A stretch of DNA of 47,089 bases from an uncultured Bacteroides sp. (GTDB taxonomy: Bacteria; Bacteroidota; Bacteroidia; Bacteroidales; Bacteroidaceae), in contig USEY01000018.1 in assembly GCA_900553815.1 (NCBI GenBank), forward strand, positions 1 to 47,089, read 5' to 3'. A model generated the notes under the pieces. It had not been told where the DNA came from. It made no database searches and worked only from the letters and a program-made list of their open reading frames with translations. The translations under genes and the position numbers were made by a program. Of the stretch, positions 10,797 through 18,487 are shown one piece after another (the stretch's first letter is position 1; each line of letters opens with the position of its first letter).

Positions 10797-12251
10797 CTAT
10801 ATCCTTTCCGCCCCACGCGCCAGGCGCCTGAACACTTCGTCCATCGTAGTTGCCTGATAGGACTGTTTCAGACCGGCTGGAGAATCGAGAGCTTGTATCT
10901 TACCGTCCACCATGATAGAAATGCGGTCGCAATACTCAGCTTCGTCCATGAAATGCGTGGTGACAAAAACTGTGATACCGCGGTCGGCCGCCTGGTAAAT
11001 AAGTTCCCAGAACTGGCGGCGGGTAGCAGGGTCAACCCCTCCCGTAGGCTCATCGAGGAACACTATTTCCGGCTCGTGGAATACCGCCACGGAAAAAGCC
11101 AATTTCTGCTTCCACCCCAACGGCAAGCTCTTTACCAGTGTATTTCGTTCGCCATCCAAACCAATGCGATGTAACACCTCATCGGTACGTGGTCCTATTT
11201 CATCATCCTTCACACCATAAATACCCGCAAAGAGACGTATGTTTTCCCACACCTTGAGGTCTTCATAGAGTGAAAACTTCTGACTCATGTAGCCAATATG
11301 CCGTTTAACTTCCTCGGGCTGACGAGATACATCGAAACCTGCCACTGTAGCCTGTCCGGCAGTAGGACGACTCAGCCCTGTAAGCATACGCATGGCAGTG
11401 GTTTTGCCCGCACCATTAGCCCCAAGAAATCCGAATATCTCACCACGACGAACATTGAAAGAGATATGGTCGACGGCAATAAAGGAGCCAAACTGCTTGG
11501 TCAGGTCGCGCACCTCGATGACGGGTTGTCCGCCATTGTCCTTGTCGGCATGTTGCAGACCGGGAGGACAAAGGATATCGGCAAATCGCGTCAGAATACA
11601 GTCGGGCGTATCAATGCCATGCACCTGTCCATGATGAATGAAAGCGATACGGTCGCACTGCCGTGCTTCGTCCACAATAGGCGTAGAGACAACAATGGTA
11701 ATTCCCTGATTGCGAAGTCGCCGCAACATATCCCACAGTTCGCGACGAGAGACAGGGTCAACACCTGTGGTAGGCTCGTCAAGGAACAGAACCTCGGGCT
11801 TGTGTATGAGCGCGCAACTCAGTGCCAGTTTCTGCTTCATACCCCCCGACAATGCTCCGGCCCGACGGGTACGGAAAGGTTCTATCTGGCTATATATATC
11901 GCGCACCAGGTCGTAGTTCTCACGAATACTGGTACCAAAAACGGTAGCAAAAAAGTGTAGATTCTCTTCCACCGTCAGGTCTTGGTACAGCGAGAAACGA
12001 CCGGGCATGTAGCCTACCCTACGACGAATTTCCTTATATTGCCGTTCTACATCATAACCAGCCACCATAGCAGTGCCACTATCAGCATGCAGCAAGGTAG
12101 TGAGAATACGAAAAAGAGTGGTCTTTCCTGCCCCGTCCGACCCTATAAGACCAAAGATTTCGCCGCGACGTACCCGCAGGGACACGCCGTCGAGAGCTGT
12201 CACCACACCATACTTTTTCTTCACATTCTCTATGATTACCATCTCGTCCAT
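10797..12251 (-). CDS. YbhF-like ABC transporter ATPase with two fused nucleotide-binding domains
   Basis: This protein of about 484 aa contains two ABC domains in tandem. NBD1 has GSDGAGKTT, the canonical signature LSGGMKQKL and Walker B VLFLDEPTTGVDP, but STPIVDEA where the H-loop histidine is expected. NBD2 (from about residue 240) has GANGAGKTT, a degenerate signature LPLGWKQKL, Walker B IVFLDEPTGGVDP and an intact H-loop (TTHFMDEAEYC). The dimer should therefore hold one consensus and one degenerate ATP site, as in YbhF. I prefer the ATG at 12251 over the GTG at 12257 because a GGGGGAGAGG Shine-Dalgarno lies about 5 bp before it. It drives the two permeases downstream. Confidence 0.95.
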   Translation of the reverse strand: MDEMVIIENVKKKYGVVTALDGVSLRVRRGEIFGLIGSDGAGKTTLFRILTTLLHADSGTAMVAGYDVERQYKEIRRRVGYMPGRFSLYQDLTVEENLHFFATVFGTSIRENYDLVRDIYSQIEPFRTRRAGALSGGMKQKLALSCALIHKPEVLFLDEPTTGVDPVSRRELWDMLRRLRNQGITIVVSTPIVDEARQCDRIAFIHHGQVHGIDTPDCILTRFADILCPPGLQHADKDNGGQPVIEVRDLTKQFGSFIAVDHISFNVRRGEIFGFLGANGAGKTTAMRMLTGLSRPTAGQATVAGFDVSRQPEEVKRHIGYMSQKFSLYEDLKVWENIRLFAGIYGVKDDEIGPRTDEVLHRIGLDGERNTLVKSLPLGWKQKLAFSVAVFHEPEIVFLDEPTGGVDPATRRQFWELIYQAADRGITVFVTTHFMDEAEYCDRISIMVDGKIQALDSPAGLKQSYQATTMDEVFRRLARGAERI

Positions 12252-12272
12252 AACCACCTCTCCCCCATTCTA

Positions 12273-13163
12273 TCAAGGCAACACGATGCCCCCATACATG
12301 CCTATTTTCAGCATGCCGTCGTTGCGGACAGCTACCTTAACGGCATAAACCAGATTGGCCCGTTCATCCTTGGTCAGTATATTCTTGGGAGTAAACTCCG
12401 AGGTATCGGCTATCCATGTAACGCTCCCTTCATACTCCCGCTGCTGCCCGCCACCATAGTCGGCTACCACCTTCACTATTTGTCCCAGCCTGACATCGGC
12501 CAGTTGCTCACTGGTAATATAAGCTCGCAAATACATCTGCTCCATATTGCCCAGACGAAAGAGCGGTGTGCCGGGAGCAACAAACTCACCTGCCTCGGCA
12601 TACTGCGCAAGGACCGTACCTTCGATAGGTGCACAGACACGGCATTTGGTCAACTGATCATTCACTTGTGCCACCTGTATGTCTACCGACGAGGATTGCC
12701 AGGACAAGCTCTGGTCGCTGTTCTGCAAAGTAGAATTTTGGGCTACCAGTTGCTTACGCAGCACTTGCAACATGGATTCCGCATCGTCAAGCTGCTTACG
12801 ATTGGCAGCATCGGCATCCAGCAATCGTTTAATACGGTCGCGCTCGCGTTCGGCCTGTTTAATCTGCTCCTGGGTGGCTGCTATCTGCTTGCGAATATCG
12901 GGGCGCTGCCCTTTTACCGAACGGGCATTGGCCTCCAGTTGCAACTTTTTCAGATAAAGCTGCACGGTGTCTACCATGCCCACCGTTTGACCAACTTGTA
13001 ACTTCATGCCTTCTTCCACATTCATATACAAAAGCTTGCCCGAAGCCTCAGCCGATACCACTACTTCGGTTGTCTCAAACGTACCTGTAGCATCATACTT
13101 GTCTTTTCCGCCCGAACAAGCAGCCAGAATGAAAAGCAAGGTAATTGTAGAAATAGTTTTCAT
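12273..13163 (-). CDS. HlyD/YbhG-like membrane fusion lipoprotein
   Basis: This 296-aa periplasmic adaptor links the inner-membrane ABC complex to the outer-membrane channel. It has a lipoprotein signal (lipobox LAAC, Cys at about residue 16), a biotinyl-lipoyl-like half motif (VSAEASGKLLYMNVEEGMKLQVGQTVG), a long alpha-helical hairpin (about 70-165) and the second lipoyl half (CAPIEGTVLAQYAEAGEFVAPGTPLF), then a beta-barrel domain. Its stop codon is about 20 bp before the ATPase start, so the two are probably co-translated. The lipid anchor in place of a transmembrane helix is common for such adaptors in Bacteroidota. Confidence 0.93.
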   Translation of the reverse strand: MKTISTITLLFILAACSGGKDKYDATGTFETTEVVVSAEASGKLLYMNVEEGMKLQVGQTVGMVDTVQLYLKKLQLEANARSVKGQRPDIRKQIAATQEQIKQAERERDRIKRLLDADAANRKQLDDAESMLQVLRKQLVAQNSTLQNSDQSLSWQSSSVDIQVAQVNDQLTKCRVCAPIEGTVLAQYAEAGEFVAPGTPLFRLGNMEQMYLRAYITSEQLADVRLGQIVKVVADYGGGQQREYEGSVTWIADTSEFTPKNILTKDERANLVYAVKVAVRNDGMLKIGMYGGIVLP

Positions 13164-13241
13164 GACTATCAGTATTTGTAAAAATTCAATAATAAGAAAA
13201 GCATATCAAATTGCAGACTAGCATACATTATATATTATTAA

Positions 13242-14513
13242 TCATTCCGCACCCTCTCCAGCAGTATGCCGCCAATCGTAAATCTTCATCAACAACTGCA
13301 CCTCATGAAGGGCTTTTTGCTGGCGCGCCATGTTCTCGGCTGTTATGTCACGCAACAAATCATTCACCGTCAGCGTACCGTTTTGCAACTTGACCTCCGA
13401 AGCCTGCCGTATGCGAGTACGCAGACGGATGATTTCCTCATCATCTTCCATCTGTAATTGTAAGGCGCGTACATCGGCCTCTTGACGAGTTGTCTCCAAA
13501 CCTGTATTGAACAGGAAGGTATTTCGTCCAACTTCCAGCATAAGCCGATTGTTTTCTATCAGACGACGGTCGTTCTTCAGTGTATAAAGCCGACCCAGAT
13601 TCCACGACAGACTGACACCGGCCACATAATAAGCCTTAAATTTGTCTTGCAACATATTCAAACCTGGATTACCGTATGCTCCTTGAACAAACAGTCCCAG
13701 TCGTGGCATCATACTTGTTTTGAGCGAAGCATCTTGTGTTGCCAGCTGAGCCGCTTGTGCATCATACCAACGCAACTCGGGACGACTGTTCTGTCCTCTT
13801 TCCGGCTCCGTGGGCACAGGTTTCACCAGCTGTAATTGTTCATCGAGGTTATGTCCCAAATAAAGAGCCAACATGGCTGTGTATGCACGACGGGAAGCCT
13901 GTAGTGATACACGTTGCTGGCGGGTAGACAGTTGTTCCACTGCCACCTCATCAAGGTCACTACGATTAGCAGTCCCATTCTCCACACAGGCACTCACCGT
14001 GCGATGTGTGCGCTTCAAATCATCCAGCAGCAACTGGTTCTGCTCCAATTGTTCGTCCAATAACAAGATACTGAAAAAAAGCTGATTGACTTGTTCGTTC
14101 AAGGAATAGGTATCCACATTCAGTTTCTCTGTATCGACCTGAGCACCAGAACGAATCAGCTGTTTTCGCCATTTTGTTTCACCACCATCCCACAAAGACT
14201 GTTGTACCTGCAACATGACCTGATACTGGTCTTTAGGCATAAAATTGACATTTATGCCGGGTAGTTCGAAGGGCAGACGAGTGACATCACTCTGATAGGA
14301 AGCCTTGGCCGATAAACTGACTTGAGGAAGATAAGCCTTGGAAGCATTGTTCACGTTATACTGTGTGGTTCTTTCTATAAGGCCATATTGACGGATAAGT
14401 GGATAATTGTCGCGAGCCAGACGATGACAATCCTCCAATGTAAGTTGGGCACGAAGTAAAGGCTGACAGCACCCTAAAACCAATAATATAAGAAATAGAC
14501 TGTGTTTTCTCAT
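13242..14513 (-). CDS. TolC-family outer membrane efflux protein
   Basis: This 423-aa protein has a signal peptide (about residues 1-22, ending LLRAQ) and the two long helical repeats of outer-membrane efflux channels (about 30-210 and 235-410), including the VNNASKAYLPQVSLSAKASY motif with a proline before a membrane strand. It is the promoter-proximal gene of the five-gene exporter operon, followed after 78 bp by the adaptor gene. The trimeric channel would let the exporter discharge outside the cell. A divergent AraC regulator starts about 170 bp away. Confidence 0.93.
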   Translation of the reverse strand: MRKHSLFLILLVLGCCQPLLRAQLTLEDCHRLARDNYPLIRQYGLIERTTQYNVNNASKAYLPQVSLSAKASYQSDVTRLPFELPGINVNFMPKDQYQVMLQVQQSLWDGGETKWRKQLIRSGAQVDTEKLNVDTYSLNEQVNQLFFSILLLDEQLEQNQLLLDDLKRTHRTVSACVENGTANRSDLDEVAVEQLSTRQQRVSLQASRRAYTAMLALYLGHNLDEQLQLVKPVPTEPERGQNSRPELRWYDAQAAQLATQDASLKTSMMPRLGLFVQGAYGNPGLNMLQDKFKAYYVAGVSLSWNLGRLYTLKNDRRLIENNRLMLEVGRNTFLFNTGLETTRQEADVRALQLQMEDDEEIIRLRTRIRQASEVKLQNGTLTVNDLLRDITAENMARQQKALHEVQLLMKIYDWRHTAGEGAE

Positions 14514-14545
14514 AAGCCAAGTGATTGATTAATGTCGTCACTTTG

Positions 14546-14553
14546 CAAAGATA
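14546..14553 (-). promoter_or_regulatory. -7 element of the efflux operon
   Basis: TATCTTTG on the minus strand is a perfect TAnnTTTG, 32 bp before the tolC-type ATG at 14513. No clear TTTG -33 element is present, which would suit a promoter needing an activator such as the divergent AraC protein (inference). Confidence 0.55.
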
Positions 14554-14684
14554 TGGGAAAGTAGCACAGATATACATTCTTTCCATCGGTTTATATGTTC
14601 TATTTGTACGATTTTAAGGAGATATTCTTTGTTTTACTTATCTTTTCTTGTTTTTATCTGCATCTTTGCAGAAAAAACAGACTT

Positions 14685-15572
14685 ATGAATAAGCCCAAAC
14701 CAATCAACTTAACTCTTCATTTCTTAAACGAACTTGGTGTAGCCACCAATAATGAATTTGCCTTCATCAATCGCGAAATGGGTATTGTGAAGAGCATGTA
14801 TGAAATGAATAACCGTTTTTTTCACACAGGCCAACCTTATCGAATTAAGGAAGGAAGAATCTTAAGAGGTATAAAAGGAAGTGCACGTATGTCTGTCAAT
14901 CTGATAGAATATACCATCAAAAAACATACCATCGGTATTATTCCACCCAATGCCCTACTGCAAATTATAGATATGAGTAATGAATATGACATACAGGCAT
15001 TAGCAGTAGACGGTAACTTTATACCTACTCCACAGCACAGCATACTGACTGACAGTCATACACAACAAGCCTTTTTTCTGGACAACAATGTAGAAGAATG
15101 GCAACGGGCTGGCACCTATTTTTCCTTGATATGGGAAACTGTACACTTACAGCCATACCGCAGAGAAGCAGTACAACATCTTATCACGTCACTGCTCTAC
15201 AATCTATATTATTTACAGGATGACTTTTATAAGAACCAGCTGCTACGTCCCTCACGTCACGAAGAATTATTCCGCCACTTCATCACACTGGTTAATGAAC
15301 ATTGCAAAACAGAACGTACTGTGCCATTCTATGCCAGTCAATTATGTCTATCGCCCCACTATCTGAGCACAATCATCCACGACGTCAGCGGACGTACAGT
15401 GACCGAATGGATTAATCAAGCCGTCATCCTTGAGGCTAAAGTGATGCTGAAACACAGCAATCTGCTAATCTATCAGATAGCAGATACGCTGCATTTCTCT
15501 AATCCGTCATTCTTCTGCAAATTCTTTAAACGAATGACCGGCATGACCCCGCAGGAATACCAACGGATGTAA
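14685..15572 (+). CDS. AraC-family transcriptional regulator
   Basis: This 295-aa regulator has an N-terminal sensing/dimerisation half and a C-terminal double helix-turn-helix (about residues 190-295). The second HTH reads LLIYQIADTLHFSNPSFFCKFFKRMTGMTPQEY, typical of AraC. I choose the ATG at 14685 (MNKPKPINL) over an in-frame ATG at 14595, because the upstream 30 codons are AT-rich hydrophobic sequence and a -7-like CATCTTTG sits at 14661-14668. It is divergent to the TolC/YbhGFSR-like exporter operon, so it probably controls that operon; the inducer is unknown. Confidence 0.9.
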   Translation: MNKPKPINLTLHFLNELGVATNNEFAFINREMGIVKSMYEMNNRFFHTGQPYRIKEGRILRGIKGSARMSVNLIEYTIKKHTIGIIPPNALLQIIDMSNEYDIQALAVDGNFIPTPQHSILTDSHTQQAFFLDNNVEEWQRAGTYFSLIWETVHLQPYRREAVQHLITSLLYNLYYLQDDFYKNQLLRPSRHEELFRHFITLVNEHCKTERTVPFYASQLCLSPHYLSTIIHDVSGRTVTEWINQAVILEAKVMLKHSNLLIYQIADTLHFSNPSFFCKFFKRMTGMTPQEYQRM

Positions 15573-15591
15573 AATACAAAGAGTTTGATTC

Positions 15592-16227
15592 CTACGATTT
15601 TGAGTCGGCCAATTCCTTCATATCTTTCAGAAACTTCTTCCAATCCTCCGACCTGAAAGTCTTCTGTAAGTTATCCCAATCAATATCGGGCACGTGAACG
15701 CCCATTTTTCTCAGTTCGTCCATCTGATACGTCCGAACCGGGACCGGAGAAGTGTATTCACTTGTATTCTGATAGAGCAACAGATTCTGTACATCCTTGG
15801 TAGTCATATCCCCCTCAAAATATACAAACTTCAAAGAGGCCGCACCATTGGTTACCATTATAAATTCCTTTATCTTGTCTCCCTTACGGCTGACATAGAA
15901 TTCGGATGATGAAACCGCACCTTTCTGTTTCATCAATAGTTCATAGCGTGAAGACTTTAAAAGAGAACGAATATCCTTCAGCAACTCCGGCTTAATCTTA
16001 TCGTCCATAGTTGAGATGATTTGTACGGAATTCATCTTGGAAGCAGCATTTCCTATATATATATCCTTAGTAAACAAACTGGGATTCATCTCCAACATAG
16101 TTTTGGAAATATATACAGAAGATACTCCTTTCATATCACTGTATTTCTTAAATAACTCCTGCTGGGCCTGTGCCAGTAAAGGCAATACCAGCAATACGCA
16201 GACTAACATCATTCTAAAGTTTTTCAT
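15592..16227 (-). CDS. DUF4252 domain secreted protein
   Basis: This 211-aa protein has a cleavable signal peptide (MKNFRMMLVCVLLVLPLLAQA, then QQELF) and a single DUF4252-type domain (about residues 25-165: FKKYSDMKGVSSVYISKTMLEM). DUF4252 proteins are small secreted proteins of Bacteroidota of unknown function, often encoded beside ECF sigma/anti-sigma pairs. Here it follows the putative anti-sigma gene by 10 bp, so it is the third gene of that unit and may be part of its envelope sensing or its output. The C-terminal tail (about 175-211) is charged and helical. Confidence 0.85.
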   Translation of the reverse strand: MKNFRMMLVCVLLVLPLLAQAQQELFKKYSDMKGVSSVYISKTMLEMNPSLFTKDIYIGNAASKMNSVQIISTMDDKIKPELLKDIRSLLKSSRYELLMKQKGAVSSSEFYVSRKGDKIKEFIMVTNGAASLKFVYFEGDMTTKDVQNLLLYQNTSEYTSPVPVRTYQMDELRKMGVHVPDIDWDNLQKTFRSEDWKKFLKDMKELADSKS

Positions 16228-16237
16228 AAGCTATAGT

Positions 16238-16771
16238 TTATTTTGACAGTTCTTGTTTCACTTCTTTATTGATGATACACATCTGTACCTGTGCCTCCTG
16301 CATTTGTTTCAGACCGGCCTGCCAGTTGCGCGACACATCGACCAGCGTGGCCTGCAAAACGCGGTAAGCATCCTGCGGGTCGGTAAAGGTATCCTGCGGC
16401 GTAGGAGGTATTGGTTTCTTTTTCATCTCCATCACTCCCCAGCCGATACCAAACAACAATAAAAAGGTAGCAGCTACTCCCATCACCCAGCGCCAGTTTC
16501 TTCTATCACTGTTTCGACGAATGAAATGAGGTTCTTCTTCATCTTTCTCATCTATCAATTTTGAAAGTCTGTCTTCCAAACCTGCAGGAACCGACACCTC
16601 CTCCGCAAGCCCGTCTTCCATTGCCAGTACAATCCTTTTGTCTGACAGCAGATGTTCTGGTAACTCTTCCGTTCGTAGCGCCTGTTTCAACCGTTCTTCT
16701 TCACACTCATCTGTATTTCCTTCATAATAAGCAGTGAGCAATCTTTCCAATTCATCTACCTTCATAGCCAT
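16238..16771 (-). CDS. Putative anti-sigma factor, single-pass membrane protein
   Basis: This protein of about 177 aa starts at the ATG at 16771 (or 16765), which overlaps the end of the sigma factor gene by 20 bp; a further upstream frame extension lacks a conserved look. It has an acidic cytoplasmic segment (about residues 1-85), one transmembrane helix (WRWVMGVAATFLLLFGIGWG, about 94-114) and a short periplasmic tail. Position, overlap and topology point to an anti-sigma factor for the adjacent ECF sigma. No zinc-binding HxxxCxxC motif is seen, so it is not of the ZAS class. Confidence 0.7.
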   Translation of the reverse strand: MAMKVDELERLLTAYYEGNTDECEEERLKQALRTEELPEHLLSDKRIVLAMEDGLAEEVSVPAGLEDRLSKLIDEKDEEEPHFIRRNSDRRNWRWVMGVAATFLLLFGIGWGVMEMKKKPIPPTPQDTFTDPQDAYRVLQATLVDVSRNWQAGLKQMQEAQVQMCIINKEVKQELSK

Positions 16772-17261
16772 TCCATTTATTAAATTCTTCCCGTATTTTC
16801 TTCCGTGCCCTTGACAGAAGAACACGCACATTTACCGAGTTCAAGCCAGTCAGCCGCTCTACTTCCTCGTAGGAGCATCCTTTCACATCGCGCAAAGTAA
16901 CAACCTGTCTTTGCTGTAGTGGCAACCGGGCAACAATAGCTTTCACAACCTGCGCATCTTCCTGTATTTCCTGATTGTCTGCCGGAAAGGCATTTTGTGC
17001 TTCACTTAAAGGCACATTCTGTCTGCCTAGTGCATACTTACCCGAACGCAGTAAATCATAGCACATGTTCCTCACCAAAGTTACCGCAAAAGCTTCTGGA
17101 TTGCTGATAACAGTCAGCTCATTCCGCTTGCTCCATAGCTTTAAATAGGCTTCCTGAATCAGATCTTCAGCATCCTCCTCATTTTCCAGTAACCTATAAG
17201 CCACACCATACAGTTTGGAATGACAAGGCAAAAACATTCTTTTAAAACTCTCAACATCCAT
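16752..17261 (-). CDS. ECF-type RNA polymerase sigma factor
   Basis: This 169-aa protein has sigma region 2 (about residues 10-75, with ENEEDAEDLIQEAYLKLW for -10 recognition and core binding) and region 4 (about 110-160, LPLQQRQVVTLRDVKGCSYEEVERLTG then NVRVLLSRARKKI as HTH). Region 3 is absent, as in ECF sigmas. The stop codon overlaps the start of the putative anti-sigma gene, so the two are probably translationally coupled. It likely directs transcription of its own operon and of envelope-related genes; the stimulus is not evident. Confidence 0.93.
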   Translation of the reverse strand: MDVESFKRMFLPCHSKLYGVAYRLLENEEDAEDLIQEAYLKLWSKRNELTVISNPEAFAVTLVRNMCYDLLRSGKYALGRQNVPLSEAQNAFPADNQEIQEDAQVVKAIVARLPLQQRQVVTLRDVKGCSYEEVERLTGLNSVNVRVLLSRARKKIREEFNKWNGYEGR

Positions 17262-17365
17262 GCACTTTTCTTATTCAATTATACCTTTCAGACGTAAAAG
17301 GAAAAAGATTTGTTACACGGAAAAAGTATTTTTTTCTAAGGCCACATTAATTTTTCACACGTATA

Positions 17366-17420
17366 CAAAAAAAAACAGCCAATGACCTTCTGCCATCCTT
17401 GGCATAAAAGACATTGGCTG
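17366..17420 (-). terminator. Terminator of the OmpH-like gene
   Basis: CAGCCAATG (17376-17384) pairs exactly with CATTGGCTG (17412-17420), with an inner TGCCA/TGGCA stem. On the minus strand it is followed by nine T residues (rc of 17367-17375). Confidence 0.9.
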
Positions 17421-17458
17421 CCTTGTATCAGAGAGAATAATCTCCCCGACAAAGTTTC

Positions 17459-18061
17459 TTATTTCTTCGGCGATGAATAACGTGCGTTCAAGCCATCAAG
17501 AATTTCCTGAGTGATATTGTAAACATCATCAGCATACAGCAGGTTGTCGAAACCTGTATTGCTGAAAATCATGCTATATTTCTTGTCTTTGTTATATTCC
17601 TTCAGGAAAGCATTGATTGAGTCACGCAGCTGCAAGCTGTTCTTTTCATTTTCACTCATCAACTCAGATTGCAACTTATTGCTCAGAGCCTGCAAATCCT
17701 GCTCCTGCTTAGCAATGCGGTTATACTCCTGTTGCGCTCTTTCCTGTGACAAATAAGCGTTATTTTCATACTTTGTCTGGAACTCACGTTTTTGTTTCTC
17801 CAGTTCTGCCGCTTTCTGGTTCAAAGTCAAGCGTACATTTTCGCTCTTCTTCACCATTGCCTCATTTAAGTCAATGCAAAAATTATATTTAGCCAGCAAG
17901 GTATCCACTTCTACAAAGGCAATCTTCATACCTGACAAGCCAGCAGCCTGAGAGGATGAGTTATTAGCAGACTGATTCTCCGATTTACCAGCGCATTGAG
18001 CAAATAAAACGATTAGGGCCAATGCCGCCAAACCGTTCAAGAGGTAGTTTATTCTCTTCAT
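17459..18061 (-). CDS. OmpH/Skp-like periplasmic chaperone, predicted lipoprotein
   Basis: This 200-aa protein has a lipoprotein-type signal (LIVLFAQC, Cys at about residue 23) followed by a Ser/Asn-rich linker and an OmpH domain (about 45-195). The domain begins MKIAFVEVDTLLAKYNF, continues with a long Q/E/K-rich coiled coil (about 75-145) and ends with a GFDNLLYADDVYNIT strand pair. Skp-like proteins hold unfolded outer-membrane proteins in the periplasm; lipidation would tether this one. Its gene follows the 75-aa membrane protein gene by 42 bp in the same direction, so the two may form an operon. Confidence 0.88.
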   Translation of the reverse strand: MKRINYLLNGLAALALIVLFAQCAGKSENQSANNSSSQAAGLSGMKIAFVEVDTLLAKYNFCIDLNEAMVKKSENVRLTLNQKAAELEKQKREFQTKYENNAYLSQERAQQEYNRIAKQEQDLQALSNKLQSELMSENEKNSLQLRDSINAFLKEYNKDKKYSMIFSNTGFDNLLYADDVYNITQEILDGLNARYSSPKK

Positions 18062-18103
18062 AACTTGATATAATATTGTTTTTAAATAAATTAGTTCACT
18101 ATT

Positions 18104-18331
18104 TTACATGTCTTTCAAGCGTTCTTCCACTTCATTTATATTGAAACGAGGCTTCCGTTGTGCTTCCCTGTCTTGCGACTGTACACACCCGATACCACGC
18201 TTGCGCATCTCTTTACTGCCACTTACATGCGTATTGGGGAACCGTCCACCTTTTACAAAAAAGACTTTTACGCCTAATAAAACGACGCATATAGCAACAA
18301 TTAACAAAGTTATCAAAAGTGTATCGAGCAT
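18104..18331 (-). CDS. Small conserved membrane protein (75 aa)
   Basis: The protein has one N-terminal transmembrane helix (about residues 4-26), then a short basic segment with VKGGRFPNTHVSGS, MRKRGIGCVQSQDRE and one conserved-looking cysteine. I recall similar short proteins across Bacteroidales without a known function. It has a TATATTTG -7 element on the minus strand at 18352-18359, 20 bp before its ATG, and precedes the OmpH-like gene. Size, signal anchor and basic tail support a real gene. Confidence 0.75.
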   Translation of the reverse strand: MLDTLLITLLIVAICVVLLGVKVFFVKGGRFPNTHVSGSKEMRKRGIGCVQSQDREAQRKPRFNINEVEERLKDM

Positions 18332-18351
18332 TTCTATTATTTTTGTGGGTG

Positions 18352-18359
18352 CAAATATA
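18352..18359 (-). promoter_or_regulatory. -7 element for the 75-aa protein/OmpH unit
   Basis: TATATTTG on the minus strand fits TAnnTTTG and predicts a leader of roughly 15-18 nt before the ATG at 18331. Confidence 0.55.
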
Positions 18360-18487
18360 GGTGTTTGCTAGGACTAACCTGTCTATTTTAACCTAAAAAA
18401 AGGACATCGGATAGAAAGCGTTCAAGCAATTTAACCATATTTAGCAATAACAAAAGAAAATATGTAACCCAAAAACAGTTATCACAC

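Noticed and set aside
14595..14684. A 30-codon N-terminal extension of the AraC regulator
   Set aside because: The extension is AT-rich and contains the likely -7 element, so the ATG at 14685 is the better start.
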